From: Flavobacterium oreochromis | Lineage (GTDB): Bacteria; Bacteroidota; Bacteroidia; Flavobacteriales; Flavobacteriaceae | NCBI RefSeq assembly: GCF_019565455.1 | Contig: NZ_CP067377.1 | Coordinates: 2,796,001 to 2,860,000 of the forward strand | Length of the DNA stretch: 64,000 bases | Direction of reading: 5' to 3' | Part shown: positions 20,966-32,590 of the stretch, one piece after another | Position numbering within the stretch: the first letter of the stretch is position 1 | How the letters are laid out: the number at the start of each line of letters is the position of its first letter | Translations under genes and position numbers: made by a program | Notes under the pieces: generated by a model | The model's input: only the letters and a program-made list of their open reading frames with translations | The model's database searches: none | Told to the model about the DNA's origin: nothing

Positions 20966-21540
20966 TTGCCATTATAAAATACAATGCAGGAAATATAACA
21001 TCAGTTAAAAATGCCATAGAGCGTTTAGGCTTTAATTGTATTGTAACAGATAACGAACAGGAAATTCGAAACGCAGAAAAAGTCATTTTACCAGGCGTAG
21101 GACAAGCCAGCACAGCTATGAAATATTTACAAGAACGTAACATGGATAAACTTATAAAATCATTAAAGCAACCCGTTTTAGGAATTTGTTTAGGGCAACA
21201 ACTAATGTGTAAGTTTTCTGAAGAAGGTAACGTAAATTGTTTAGGAATTTTTCAAGTTAATGTAAAAAGATTTCCCATAACTCATATTGTACCTCATATG
21301 GGATGGAATAACCTTATAAATTTTAAGGATCAATTATATTTTGGAATTCAATCAACTAATGACGTGTATTTTGTACATAGTTATTATTCTGAAATTTCTG
21401 AAAATACAACCGCCATATGTAATTATATTATACCATTTAGCGCTTCAATGAAAAAAAATAATTTTTATGCCACCCAATTTCATCCAGAAAAATCAGGCAC
21501 GATAGGAGAAAAAATACTCAAAAACTTTTTAGAATTATGA
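20962..21540 (+). CDS. hisH: Imidazole glycerol phosphate synthase, glutaminase subunit
   Basis: Class-I glutamine amidotransferase delivering ammonia to HisF. 192 aa. The nucleophile elbow is GICLGQQLM (Cys near residue 76). The oxyanion loop is [11 protein letters not shown] and the His/Glu pair lies in [10 protein letters not shown] near the C-terminus. The start overlaps hisB and the end overlaps hisA. Confidence 0.95.
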   Translation: MIAIIKYNAGNITSVKNAIERLGFNCIVTDNEQEIRNAEKVILPGVGQASTAMKYLQERNMDKLIKSLKQPVLGICLGQQLMCKFSEEGNVNCLGIFQVNVKRFPITHIVPHMGWNNLINFKDQLYFGIQSTNDVYFVHSYYSEISENTTAICNYIIPFSASMKKNNFYATQFHPEKSGTIGEKILKNFLEL

Positions 21541-22250
21541 AAATTATTCCAGCTATAGATATCATTAATGGAAAATGTGTTCGACTTACAAAAGGGGATT
21601 ATAGTACACAAAAAATTTACAATGAAAACCCAATAGAAGTAGCTAAAAAATTTGAAGCAAACGGGATTCAATATCTTCATTTAGTAGATTTAGATGGAGC
21701 AAAATCAAATCATATAGTCAATTATAAAGTATTAGAAGAAATAGCTCGAAAAACCTCTTTAAAAATAGATTTTGGAGGTGGCATAAAAAGTCTAGAAGAT
21801 GTTAAAATAGCCTTTAATAGCGGTGCTACACAAATTACAGGAGGAAGTATTGCAGTTCAAAACCCCACCTTATTTTTAACATGGTTAGAAAATTACGGAA
21901 GCGAAAAAATTATTCTTGGGGCAGATGCTCATAATAGAAAAATAGTAACACAAGGTTGGCTTCAAAAAACAGAACAAGACGTAGTTCAGTTTATTAAAAA
22001 TTATGTAACTAAAGGTATTACTCACGTAATATGTACAGATGTTGCTAAAGATGGTATGTTACAAGGGGCATCAAATGAATTATATCAAGAAATTTTAAAA
22101 AATACAAAGAGTAATTTAATAGCAAGTGGCGGAGTTTCATCTATAGAAGATATTATAAAACTCAAACAAATAAATTGTTACGGAGTCATAGTAGGAAAGG
22201 CCATTTATGAAGGTAAAATTAATCTTAAAGACTTAAGTAAATTATGTTAA
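21537..22250 (+). CDS. hisA: ProFAR isomerase
   Basis: TIM-barrel isomerase converting ProFAR to PRFAR. 237 aa. N-terminal [20 protein letters not shown] holds the catalytic Asp. The phosphate-binding halves are [20 protein letters not shown] and [14 protein letters not shown], and [13 protein letters not shown] has the second catalytic Asp. The end overlaps hisF by seven bases. Confidence 0.96.
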   Translation: MKIIPAIDIINGKCVRLTKGDYSTQKIYNENPIEVAKKFEANGIQYLHLVDLDGAKSNHIVNYKVLEEIARKTSLKIDFGGGIKSLEDVKIAFNSGATQITGGSIAVQNPTLFLTWLENYGSEKIILGADAHNRKIVTQGWLQKTEQDVVQFIKNYVTKGITHVICTDVAKDGMLQGASNELYQEILKNTKSNLIASGGVSSIEDIIKLKQINCYGVIVGKAIYEGKINLKDLSKLC

Positions 22251-22996
22251 AAAAAAGAATTATCCCTTGTTTAGATATTAAAAATGGACGAACAGTAAAA
22301 GGAATAAATTTCCTAGATATACAAGACGCAGGAGATCCCATAGAGTTAGCTAGACATTATGTTTCATATGGTGCTGATGAACTCGTTTTTTTAGATATTT
22401 TAGCTACCATTGAAAATAGAAAAACATTAGTAAACCTAGTAGAAAAAATAGCTAAGGAAATTAATATCCCCTTTACTGTAGGAGGAGGAATTAATTCTAT
22501 ACAAGATGCACAAGCAGTTATTAGAGCAGGAGCAGATAAAGTAAGTATTAATTCCTCAGCCATACAAAAACCAACTCTTATAAGTGAAATAGCCAATCAA
22601 TTTGGTAGTCAATGTGTCGTAGTTGCTATTGATACTAAATTTGAAAACAATCAATGGAATGTGTTTATTAATGGAGGCAAAAAGCCTACAGGCATCAAAA
22701 CCATTCATTGGGCAAAAAAAGCAGAATTACTTGGCGCAGGCGAAATACTATTAACATCTATGAATAATGATGGTACTAAAAAAGGATTTGCATTAGATAT
22801 ATTAGATAAAATAAGTAATACAGTACATATACCCGTAATTGCTTCAGGAGGAGCAGGAAAACAAGAACACTTTAAAGAAGTATTTCAAAAAACAAAAGTA
22901 AGTGCTGCATTAGCAGCAAGTATCTTTCACTTTGGAGAAATCTCCATTCCTCAATTAAAAAAATATTTAATATCACAAAATATTCAAGTAAGATGA
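22244..22996 (+). CDS. hisF: Imidazole glycerol phosphate synthase, cyclase subunit
   Basis: TIM barrel that uses ammonia from HisH to close the imidazole ring, releasing AICAR. 250 aa. Catalytic Asp residues lie in [15 protein letters not shown] and [10 protein letters not shown]. The phosphate sites are [19 protein letters not shown] and [15 protein letters not shown]. The [14 protein letters not shown] loop is typical. Confidence 0.96.
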   Translation: MLKKRIIPCLDIKNGRTVKGINFLDIQDAGDPIELARHYVSYGADELVFLDILATIENRKTLVNLVEKIAKEINIPFTVGGGINSIQDAQAVIRAGADKVSINSSAIQKPTLISEIANQFGSQCVVVAIDTKFENNQWNVFINGGKKPTGIKTIHWAKKAELLGAGEILLTSMNNDGTKKGFALDILDKISNTVHIPVIASGGAGKQEHFKEVFQKTKVSAALAASIFHFGEISIPQLKKYLISQNIQVR

Positions 22997-23586
22997 ATTT
23001 AAATTTTCAAAAAAATAATGGACTTATTCCTGTAATTATTCAAGATTATATCACCTTGCAAATATTAATGTTAGGTTATATGAATGATGAAGCATTTAAT
23101 AAAACATTACAAGAAAAAAAAGTTACATTCTTTAGCCGAACTAAAAACCGTTTATGGACAAAAGGAGCAACATCAGGAAATTTTTTAGTAGTAAAAGATA
23201 TACAAATAGATTGTGATTATGATACTATTTTAATTAAAGCAATACCAGAAGGACCAACCTGTCATACAGGCCTAAAATCTTGTTTTAAAGAAGAAACCCA
23301 CAAAGGATTTTTGTATCAATTAGAAAATTTGATTACCAATAGAGTTGATAATAATGATAAAAACTCATATACAAACAAACTCATTAAACAAGGAATTAAT
23401 AAAGTTGCTCAAAAAGTAGGAGAAGAAGCAGTAGAACTCATTATAGAAGCAAAAGATACTAATAATGAATTGTTTAAAAATGAAGCAGCTGATTTATTAT
23501 ATCATTTTTTAATTTTACTAAAAGCAAAAAATACGAACCTACAAGAAATAGAAAAAATATTAGCATTTCGTAACGTTAAATCATAA
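22993..23586 (+). CDS. hisIE: Phosphoribosyl-AMP cyclohydrolase / phosphoribosyl-ATP pyrophosphatase
   Basis: Bifunctional protein for steps two and three, 197 aa. Residues 1-105 are the zinc/magnesium cyclohydrolase with [29 protein letters not shown] and [12 protein letters not shown]. Residues 110-197 are the helical MazG-like pyrophosphatase with [15 protein letters not shown] and [16 protein letters not shown]. Last gene of the operon; a hairpin follows at 23654. Confidence 0.95.
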   Translation: MNLNFQKNNGLIPVIIQDYITLQILMLGYMNDEAFNKTLQEKKVTFFSRTKNRLWTKGATSGNFLVVKDIQIDCDYDTILIKAIPEGPTCHTGLKSCFKEETHKGFLYQLENLITNRVDNNDKNSYTNKLIKQGINKVAQKVGEEAVELIIEAKDTNNELFKNEAADLLYHFLILLKAKNTNLQEIEKILAFRNVKS

Positions 23587-23653
23587 ATAAAACGAATAAC
23601 AGATACCCCTAAAAAACAGGATACCTAACATAAAAAGCTTTTATTTAAAAAAC

Positions 23654-23696
23654 AATCGTTTTGAGCTTGACTATTTAAACCAAGCTTAAAACGATT
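23654..23696. terminator. Hairpin after the his operon
   Basis: AATCGTTTTGAGCTTG and CAAGCTTAAAACGATT (15 of 16 pair, plus one G-U) with an 11-base loop. The 3' flank is A-rich rather than U-rich on the plus strand, so efficiency as an intrinsic terminator is uncertain. Confidence 0.5.
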
Positions 23697-23849
23697 AAAA
23701 AAATATTTAAATTCATATAATCACTTTAATAAAGAGTAATAGAATCCCAGCCCAACTTGGTACTTCTTATCTTTTATCCTATATTTACCCTATGGCAAGT
23801 TAACTCATAAAATACATGTCGTTTTTTAAAAAATAGCCTATAAAATAAG

Positions 23850-24413
23850 ATGAGTGAAATATTAAGACAGCAAATAGAAAAAATTACTGCATTAACAGAC
23901 CAAGAGTTTCAATATATTTTATCCCATTTCACAATCAAAAAATTAAAAAAACACCAATATCTCATTCAAGAAGGAGATTTTGTACAAAATGATCATTTTG
24001 TAATAAAAGGACTTCTAAAAGCATATTATGTTAACCAAGATGGAAAAGAACATATCATGCAATTTGCAATGGAAGATTGGTGGATAACAGACTATCAAGC
24101 CTACTTCAATGAAACAAAATCAATACTTAATATTGATTGTATTGAAGCCACAGAAGTCCTTTGTTTATCCTTAGAAAATAGAGAAAAATTATGTGCTGAT
24201 ATGCACAAAATAGAACACTTCTTTAGAAAAAAATCCAATTCTGGTTATATGGCATTACAAAGAAGAATATTATCATTATTAAACAGTAATGCCAAAGAAC
24301 GATACGAACAACTTCGAGAAAATTATCCTATATTATTTCAAAGAGTACCTAAAACCCTAATAGCTTCTTATCTAGGCGTTTCAAGAGAAACTCTTAGTCG
24401 TCTTAGTTCTTAA
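23850..24413 (+). CDS. Crp/Fnr family transcriptional regulator
   Basis: 187 aa. Residues 15-125 form a cyclic-nucleotide-binding-type beta roll (KKHQYLIQEGDFVQNDHFVIKG, HIMQFAMEDWWITD). The C-terminal winged helix carries PKTLIASYLGVSRETLSRL as the recognition helix. No Cys-rich iron-sulfur motif is seen, so FNR-like oxygen sensing is unlikely. The cAMP phosphate loop is not well conserved and the effector is unknown. A perfect CRP-type palindrome lies three bases past its stop. Confidence 0.9.
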   Translation: MSEILRQQIEKITALTDQEFQYILSHFTIKKLKKHQYLIQEGDFVQNDHFVIKGLLKAYYVNQDGKEHIMQFAMEDWWITDYQAYFNETKSILNIDCIEATEVLCLSLENREKLCADMHKIEHFFRKKSNSGYMALQRRILSLLNSNAKERYEQLRENYPILFQRVPKTLIASYLGVSRETLSRLSS

Positions 24414-24415
24414 AA

Positions 24416-24431
24416 TGTGATATATATCACA
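24416..24431. promoter_or_regulatory. Perfect CRP-type operator
   Basis: TGTGATATATATCACA, i.e. TGTGA-N6-TCACA with full dyad symmetry, is the textbook CRP/FNR-superfamily site. It lies directly between the Crp-family gene and the DJ-1 gene, about 110 bases before the latter. A half-site TTGTGATTT follows at about 24439. Binding by the neighbouring regulator is inferred. Confidence 0.6.
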
Positions 24432-24544
24432 TCAAACTTGTGATTTACTTCCTTTTAAAGAAAAAATAATGTACTCAAATTTGTAAAATCAATTTAAAAT
24501 AGTACTAGCAATGAGCCAACTATTTCCAACTATTTAAAAATGTC

Positions 24545-25306
24545 TTGAAAGGAATTATCGTAATTGCTAGCTTCACTCTTTTTAGTGGAATATATAAAGC
24601 AACTGCACAAAATTTAAATACAAAAAAAATGAACAAGAAAATTTTATTTGTGGTTACTAGCCACAACAAATTAGGAGAAACAGGGCAGTCTACAGGTTAT
24701 TATTTAGGTGAAGTAACCCATCCTTGGGCTGTTTTAAGTGATGCAGGATACGAAATAGAATTTGTAAGCCCTAAAGGAGGTAATCCTTCTTATTATGGAG
24801 AAAATAACGAAGATCCAGTTGACCAAAGATTCTTAGCTGATACAAAATACCAAGCTAAAATACAAAATACGATGATACCATCAGAAGTTAATCCAGCAGA
24901 TTATGTAGCTATTTTATATGCAGGAGGACATGGAACTATGTGGGATTTTGCAGATAATGAAGAACTCGCTCTAATTGCACAAAAAATTTATGAAAATAAT
25001 GGGGTTGTAAGTGCCGTTTGCCATGGACCAGCAGGTCTAGTAAATATAAAACTTAGTAATGGGAAATATTTAGTTGATGGTAAAAAAATAAACGCTTTTA
25101 CTAACGAAGAAGAAAGTGCTATAAAATTAGAAAACGTTGTTCCATTTAGTTTAGAAACAAAACTGATAGAACGTGGTGCAAAGTTTGAGAAATCAGGATT
25201 ATGGCAATCTCATGTAGCAGTATATCAAAGAGTTGTAACAGGACAAAATCCACAATCAGCACATGGAGTTGGAGAAGCCGTATTAAAAGAACTTCAAAAA
25301 CTTTAA
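24545..25306 (+). CDS. Secreted DJ-1/PfpI (type 1 glutamine amidotransferase-like) protein
   Basis: DJ-1/PfpI fold similar to Hsp31-type glyoxalase/chaperone proteins. The core begins KILFVVTSHNKLGETGQSTG; the nucleophile elbow is VVSAVCHGPAGLV and ILYAGGHGTMWDFADN forms the neighbouring site. Ahead of it is a signal-peptide-like segment (GIIVIASFTLFSGIYKATAQ). Start is uncertain: TTG 24545 keeps the frame. ATG 24540 would read MSLKGIIV if one T is missing. ATG 24629 would give a cytoplasmic form without the signal. The CRP-type site upstream suggests regulation by the neighbouring gene. Confidence 0.83.
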   Translation: MKGIIVIASFTLFSGIYKATAQNLNTKKMNKKILFVVTSHNKLGETGQSTGYYLGEVTHPWAVLSDAGYEIEFVSPKGGNPSYYGENNEDPVDQRFLADTKYQAKIQNTMIPSEVNPADYVAILYAGGHGTMWDFADNEELALIAQKIYENNGVVSAVCHGPAGLVNIKLSNGKYLVDGKKINAFTNEEESAIKLENVVPFSLETKLIERGAKFEKSGLWQSHVAVYQRVVTGQNPQSAHGVGEAVLKELQKL

Positions 25307-25323
25307 TTAATTCTCAAAAATAA

Positions 25324-25447
25324 TTGAGGGTGTCTAAAAGTTTACAAGCTTATTATCCTATTAAAGGAAGAAAGTATATATTATGAAAATCTTTTTTTAA
25401 GAAGAGGCATAAACTTTGTCTAGATTTTACTTTTCAGACACCCTCAA
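25324..25447. repeat. MITE-like palindromic repeat, copy 2
   Basis: Ends TTGAGGGTGTCTAAAAGT and ACTTTTCAGACACCCTCAA form an 18-bp inverted repeat with one bulged base. 124 bp between the DJ-1 and VOC genes. In RNA it would form one long hairpin and could act as a terminator. Confidence 0.7.
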
Positions 25448-25463
25448 TACATTTTAAAAGCAT

Positions 25464-25847
25464 ATGCTAAAAAAGATTCATCATATAGCTATTATTTGTT
25501 CTGATTACCAAAAGTCAAAATATTTTTATACACAAATTTTAGGACTCGAAATTATAAGAGAAGAATATAGAGACCTAAGACAGTCATACAAACTAGATTT
25601 AGCATTAAATGGAAATTATATTATAGAATTATTTTCTTTTCAAAACCCTCCCAATAGAGCTTCAAGACCAGAAGCTTGCGGATTAAGACATTTAGCTTTT
25701 GAAGTCTCAAATTTAGAAGAGATCATAGAAAAATTAAAACAAAATAATATTATTACAGAACCTATTAGAGTTGATGAATACACCCAAAAAAGATTTACTT
25801 TTTTTCAAGACCCTGATAAATTACCTATTGAATTATACGAAATATAA
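25464..25847 (+). CDS. VOC-family protein (glyoxalase-like, YaeR/GloA2 type)
   Basis: 127 aa vicinal-oxygen-chelate protein with the beta-alpha-beta3 repeat twice: KIHHIAIICSDYQKSKYFYTQILGLEII, then LRHLAFEVSNLEEIIEKLKQ. Metal-ligand positions appear as His near residue 7, Glu in YIIELFSF, His in GLRHLAF and Glu in LPIELYEI. This is complete for a metal-dependent member. The substrate is not assignable. Confidence 0.88.
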   Translation: MLKKIHHIAIICSDYQKSKYFYTQILGLEIIREEYRDLRQSYKLDLALNGNYIIELFSFQNPPNRASRPEACGLRHLAFEVSNLEEIIEKLKQNNIITEPIRVDEYTQKRFTFFQDPDKLPIELYEI

Positions 25848-25905
25848 AAGTATATTCTAAAAAAGCATATTATAAAATTACCCTTTTTAAAAATAAACTC
25901 AAAAA

Positions 25906-26044
25906 GAAGACAGTATCCCAAAAAACTGAAATCCTACCATTTTGATCAAACTAAAAAATTACATCATATTCATTAAGAGACTTTTCTTTTGTACCAGAAA
26001 GAAAAATTTTGTCCAGACTTTTTACTTTTAGAATACTTCCTTCT
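25906..26044. repeat. MITE-like palindromic repeat, copy 3 (degenerate)
   Basis: Left end GAAGACAGTATCCCAAAAAACT and right end ACTTTTAGAATACTTCCTTC are imperfect complements resembling the family consensus. The TCCAGACTTTTTACTTTTAG interior resembles copy 2. Clearly more decayed than the other copies. Confidence 0.5.
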
Positions 26045-28711
<2,667 letters not shown>

Positions 28712-28736
28712 TTTAAGAAATCTGATATATAATAAT

Positions 28737-28920
28737 GAGGCTGTCCTAAAAGTAAAAAATCAACATACAGTTTGTTACTCCAACGGAAGGAGGAGTCTTA
28801 TAATCAGTACTATGTGATTTGCCTGTTCGAGAGGAGCTCTCGGGTCTCTCTTTGGTCAACTAGAGCAAAGCGACTGGACGAAGTCAAATGACAAGATAGC
28901 GGACTTTTTGGAGAGCCTCA
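28737..28920. repeat. MITE-like palindromic repeat, copy 4
   Basis: 184 bp from GAGGCTGTCCTAAAAGT to GGACTTTTTGGAGAGCCTC. It is an inverted near-identical copy of the element at 37264-37447. Both share the internal hairpin CTCCAACGGAAGGAGGAG and a stretch reading AAGCGACTGGACGAAGTC. No ORF. Confidence 0.8.
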
Positions 28921-28926
28921 AAGTTA

Positions 28927-29044
28927 AAGTGTGTCCCAAAAGACTACAAAGAAATCATTCCTATTGTTGAGAGATAAAAATCACATAATACTGATTATTA
29001 AATACACTCATACAACCTTGATTTTTTACTTTTTGGACACACTT
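28927..29044. repeat. MITE-like palindromic repeat, copy 5
   Basis: Ends AAGTGTGTCCCAAAAG and CTTTTTGGACACACTT pair at 15 of 16 positions. It follows copy 4 within 6 bases and shares the interior ATCACATAATACTGATTAT with copies 4, 6 and 7. From 29045 to 29210 nothing else is recognisable. Confidence 0.7.
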
Positions 29045-29210
29045 TTTTTAAATCAACTCTTGTCAACCCCTTAGCCCTCATTTTAAAAACAAAAACACAA
29101 ACAAGAAAAGCAGGAACTCACATTATTTTCCCATCCCTTTTCATAATCCCCCTCTTGGAAAATACAAGACACAATCTTTATAATTAAATAGATTAACACT
29201 CCGTATAATC

Positions 29211-29443
29211 TGTGTGGATTTTTTTTAAAATATTTTTTCCACACAAAGTTGTGTAGTTTTTTTAAAAATTTTTTTTCCACACAACTTTGTGTAGTTTTTT
29301 TTAAAAAAATATTTTTTCCACACAAAAAAATTCAGTAAGCATACAAAAACATTGCCCCATCAATAGACTGAACCCAAATTAGACAATAGACTTTGCAATG
29401 CAGAACAAAAGAGCCAAAAGAGGAATATCAACCGCAATTTTTC
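29211..29443. repeat. Left copy of the block flanking the cassette array
   Basis: Consists of near-palindromic units around CCACACAACTTTGTGTAG with long T/A runs, three here, then a unique tail with GCATACAAAAACATTGCCCC and AGACTTTGCAATGCAGAAC. The same block recurs in the same orientation at 37469-37652 with two units instead of three. The two copies bracket about 8 kb of accessory DNA. Confidence 0.85.
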
Positions 29444-30103
29444 TCCACTGTGTTACGCTTCAGGGCTATGCTTTCAGCACACTGCGCCACATTGCTCCTC
29501 GATTACTATGATAAAAGCAAATAATTTTTAGGTAGGCTTTATTTTCTTTGACAAGTTTAGCTAAACAACTACTTTCTGCTGTTATAATTGCTTTAAGAGT
29601 ATCCAGTTAACTAGAAAGATTGATCTCAAAAAACTATCTTGATGAGTATATTTCTAACTGTTTTTAATCATTATTATCGTTATATTTGGAAAAAACAATA
29701 CAAAATGCGAAGTACGCCTTTTTAAATTGTTTCAATAATAACAATAAATACGATTAAGATAGGTTCGCCTATTTATGAGTTGTAACGCAATTGGGACAAA
29801 AATATCTGATAAACTATCGAAAAAGGATTGATTTTAAATAAGGAGAATGATAATGATTATTCGCCAAGCTTTTGCAAAAGAGTTTTGCCGAAAATTTATT
29901 TTCAAACCGAAATCGCTAAAAAAATCTTGACCAAAGTTAGTAGAAAAAAATGACAATGTCAAATTTTCAGCCTAACTTTCTTAAAATCAGTTGAATTTCG
30001 ATGCTATTTGCAACCAACATCGTAAAGCCTCAGTTTTACAAAATAGGTTGCAAATGTTTATCTAGCTATTGTTATTCCCAACTGGAACTGTTATCTTTGA
30101 GAA
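29444..30103. other. Accessory stretch without a clear gene
   Basis: 660 bases upstream of the first attC. Contains a 25-codon frame with a good ribosome site (AAGGAG before ATG 29854; MIIRQAFAKEFCRKFIFK), which I cannot support as a gene. Near 30003-30058 the arms ATTTGCAACC and GGTTGCAAAT surround an inner GTAAA/TTTAC stem. Possibly the remains of an earlier cassette. Confidence 0.35.
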
Positions 30104-30177
30104 GCATAACAGCGTACAAATCAGGCTTTGAAAAACGCTTCCTTCGGTCGCGCTTCGCAAAGCCTCGTCCGTTAGCC
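30104..30177 (+). other. attC recombination site 1 (short, foldable)
   Basis: 74 bp. Left core GCATAAC (30104-30110), right core GTTAGCC (30171-30177, fits GTTRRRY). Inner arms AGGCTTTG (30123-30130) and CAAAGCCT (30158-30165) pair perfectly, enclosing a small hairpin. This is the architecture of an integron attC bottom-strand hairpin. Confidence 0.75.
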
Positions 30178-30198
30178 GTCATTTCCAAAAAAATCATA

Positions 30199-31209
30199 GT
30201 GAAAACAGAAAATACTAAAATTGCAAAAATATTTGCCGATTGTGCACAGCAAGCGAAAGATAAAACAAATATCTGTATGTTTCCTGGATGCACTAAAAAG
30301 TCTATAAATTCTCACATCATGCAAAAAAATGGAATATTATCTTCAATTGCTGAAGACAACCATTTGTGGGAACTAAAAATAGATAATTTTAAGCAAGAGT
30401 ATATTGGATTCAAAAAAGATGGAATTAATAAAATATACACTTTTTTGGGGTTTTGTAATGAACATGACGCTTCAGTATTTAAAAAAATAGAAACCGAAGG
30501 AAAGATAAATTCTGATGATTATACTTCATGCTTATTATTCGCACTAAGAACATTACACAATGAAATTTGGCTCAAACAAGTTGTAATAAAACTTCATGAA
30601 TGCGTTTTGAAAAATGAAGAAATTTCAATGAATAAAGAATTACTAAAAGTAACAATTGAGCAAAATAAACTTGGAATTTTAGACATGGAATTTTATAAAG
30701 ATTCTATGTGGTCAGATTTAAAAAATCAAACTGAATCTTTTGTCTTTCAACATCGCCAATTTGAATTACAAGAAATATGTCTTAATGCTTTAATAAATTA
30801 TGAAACACCTGAAGAAGTATACAGATATAAAGCCGAACATGGAAAAGACATGGATAGATTAACTGGAATCTTTATTTCATTTTTTCCTTATTTAGGAAAT
30901 TCAATACTACTGATGGGTTATCACAAAGATGATGCTATTTTGGCTAAACCATATGTCAATTCATACTTCATGGAAAATGAAAAGAGAACATTTAGAAGAT
31001 TATCAAATATGTTTGCTTTTTATGTAGAAACTTGGGTTTGCTCAACTAAGTTTTATAAAGAAAAAATAGAAGGTTTAGATAGTGAATTTCATAAATCAAT
31101 GATTTTTGCAACTGAGAAAGGTTATGGTAGAAAAATATTTGATATTAATATGTTTGAGAAAGATTTTAAAAAGAAATTTAAAGATTTTATAAAAAGAAAC
31201 GTCGGCTAA
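30199..31209 (+). CDS. Cassette A: Cys/His-motif protein of unknown function
   Basis: 336 aa from GTG 30199, the first usable start after attC 1. The frame extends upstream to ATG 30001 but runs through the attC site, so I reject that start. Residues 25-50 contain CMFPGCTKKSINSHIMQKNG, a C-x4-C then S-x-SH arrangement like a zinc or HNH-type finger. Later come FLGFCNEHDASVF (CxxHD) and LLFALRTLHNEIW. Distant relatives occur as single genes in variable regions; a nuclease or defence role is possible but unproven. The TAA stop lies inside the left core of the next junction. Confidence 0.7.
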   Translation: MKTENTKIAKIFADCAQQAKDKTNICMFPGCTKKSINSHIMQKNGILSSIAEDNHLWELKIDNFKQEYIGFKKDGINKIYTFLGFCNEHDASVFKKIETEGKINSDDYTSCLLFALRTLHNEIWLKQVVIKLHECVLKNEEISMNKELLKVTIEQNKLGILDMEFYKDSMWSDLKNQTESFVFQHRQFELQEICLNALINYETPEEVYRYKAEHGKDMDRLTGIFISFFPYLGNSILLMGYHKDDAILAKPYVNSYFMENEKRTFRRLSNMFAFYVETWVCSTKFYKEKIEGLDSEFHKSMIFATEKGYGRKIFDINMFEKDFKKKFKDFIKRNVG

Positions 31210-31599
31210 CAGCTAAGGTTTCGTTGCGTGCGAAGCACGAACAATGAATTGTAATCACTGAACACCAAAACAAAATAGAAACTTAGTGAAGTAAACCATT
31301 GTTGAACGGAACCGATTGCATTCCATCCACTCACTATGGGAATTTCGAACTAAAAGTTTAATGATATACAAGAGGCACTCTGTGCCTCTTTTTTGAAGTC
31401 TGTATTTCGGAGTTTTTTATTGTTTCCCTTTGATACTGGGTATCAATACTTGTCTTCTAAACTGGATAAATGTAACTGATTACGCGAGATTCCTTGGATG
31501 TGTTGCCTATTTATAAATACGAAAACTCGATTTTTTAATAAACTATTTTGGCTATATTTGACAGAGTTTGTGAAGTTTTTTCACAGACTGACGTTAGCG
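31204..31599 (+). repeat. Cassette junction 1: IS1182-derived unit between attC core sites
   Basis: Starts GGCTAACAGCTAAGG and ends ACTGACGTTAGCG. Inside are a hairpin CGTGC-GAA-GCACG, an intrinsic terminator (AGAGGCAC-TCT-GTGCCTCT then T's, 31371-31394) and, on the minus strand, the first codons of an IS1182-type transposase (RNQLHLSSLEDK) followed at once by a stop. It is an internal-deletion derivative of the element at 33406-34341. Confidence 0.85.
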
Positions 31600-31621
31600 G
31601 TAAGTTTGCCAAAAAAACCTA

Positions 31622-32149
31622 ATGACGAAATTTATGTTGAATGAAGAATTAAAAGATCAAATTTTACAAACAAAATTAGTTTATCTTAACGGTTATCTTG
31701 CTTCTCTTGCTGCAATCAATTGTTTTTCAGTAATTGGAATGAAGTATAAAATGTATTCTTTTAATTTTTCTGCTGGGAATATTGAAAAGTCAATACAAAA
31801 TAATTCTTACGAACTGTTTGGAGTTTATCCGAATGATTGGACAATTGAAGTCTTCAAAATTGAAAACTGGAAAGAAAAACTAAAAATAGAGCTATACAAA
31901 CCTTTTATTGAAATTCAATCAGATTCAAATTCTGAAGAAATCCAAGCAATTAAAGATTTAAAAAGCAGAATAAAATATTCAATTAATGAATTTATACATT
32001 TATTCGAAAATGAATTTATCAATAAATCAGTAAATGTATATGAGACAAGAATTACTAAAGGTGCTTTTTATAGAATAATGGGAATTGATTTAGTTTTTGA
32101 AATTGAAGAAACTAAAATTATTTTTTTACAAATAATGGGGGTTGATTAA
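31622..32149 (+). CDS. Cassette B: protein of unknown function
   Basis: 175 aa, start ATG 31622, 23 bases after the junction core. No signal peptide or membrane helix is evident. The sequence alternates strands and helices (KLVYLNGYLASLAAINCF, WTIEVFKIENWKEKLKIEL) and ends FEIEETKIIFLQIMGVD. I recognise no family. Cassette bounds 31593-32164: its first ten bases GTTAGCGGTA are the exact reverse complement of its last ten TACCGCTAAC. Confidence 0.6.
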   Translation: MTKFMLNEELKDQILQTKLVYLNGYLASLAAINCFSVIGMKYKMYSFNFSAGNIEKSIQNNSYELFGVYPNDWTIEVFKIENWKEKLKIELYKPFIEIQSDSNSEEIQAIKDLKSRIKYSINEFIHLFENEFINKSVNVYETRITKGAFYRIMGIDLVFEIEETKIIFLQIMGVD

Positions 32150-32157
32150 AAACCTAC

Positions 32158-32555
32158 CGCTAACAGCTAAGGTTTCGTTGCGTGCGGAGCACGAACAATG
32201 AATTGTAATCACTGAACACCAAAACAAAATAGAAACTTAGTGAAGTAAACCTCTGTTGAACGGAACCGATTGCATTCCATTCACTCACTATGGGAATTTC
32301 GAACTAAAAGTTTAATGATATACAAGAGGCACTCTGTGCCTCTTTTTTTGAAGTCTGTATTTCGGAGTTTTTTATTGTTTCCCTTTGATACTGGGTATCA
32401 ATACTTGTCTTCTAAGCTGGACAAATGTAACTGATTACGCAAGATTCCTTGGATGTGTTGCCTATTTTAAAATACGAAAACTCGATTTTTTTAACAAACT
32501 ATTTTGGCTATATTTGACAGGGTTTGTGAAGTTTTTTCACAGACTGACGTTAGCA
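32158..32555 (+). repeat. Cassette junction 2: IS1182-derived unit
   Basis: About 398 bp, nearly identical to junction 1, with the same internal deletion point, terminator (32325-32349) and hairpin (CGTGC-GGA-GCACG). Ends at GTTAGCA (32549-32555). Identical structure means both descend from one deleted copy. Confidence 0.85.
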
Positions 32556-32590
32556 GCAAGCATAGAAGACATCCATAATAGAACACGACA

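Noticed and set aside
29083..29325. 80-residue minus-strand frame
   Set aside because: It is the translation of the palindromic repeat block (repeated FVWKKYF-type peptide) and has no independent support.
29211..29340. Repeated CCACACAA units resembling a CRISPR array
   Set aside because: Units are palindromic and separated by A/T runs rather than unique spacers, and no cas gene is present.
30001..30198. Extending the cassette A protein to ATG 30001
   Set aside because: The extension translates straight through the attC hairpin, so the protein more likely starts after it.
31204..32555. The 396-bp units as retron or riboswitch-like RNA genes
   Set aside because: They contain transposase start codons and match the ends of the IS1182 fragment; a transposon origin explains them.
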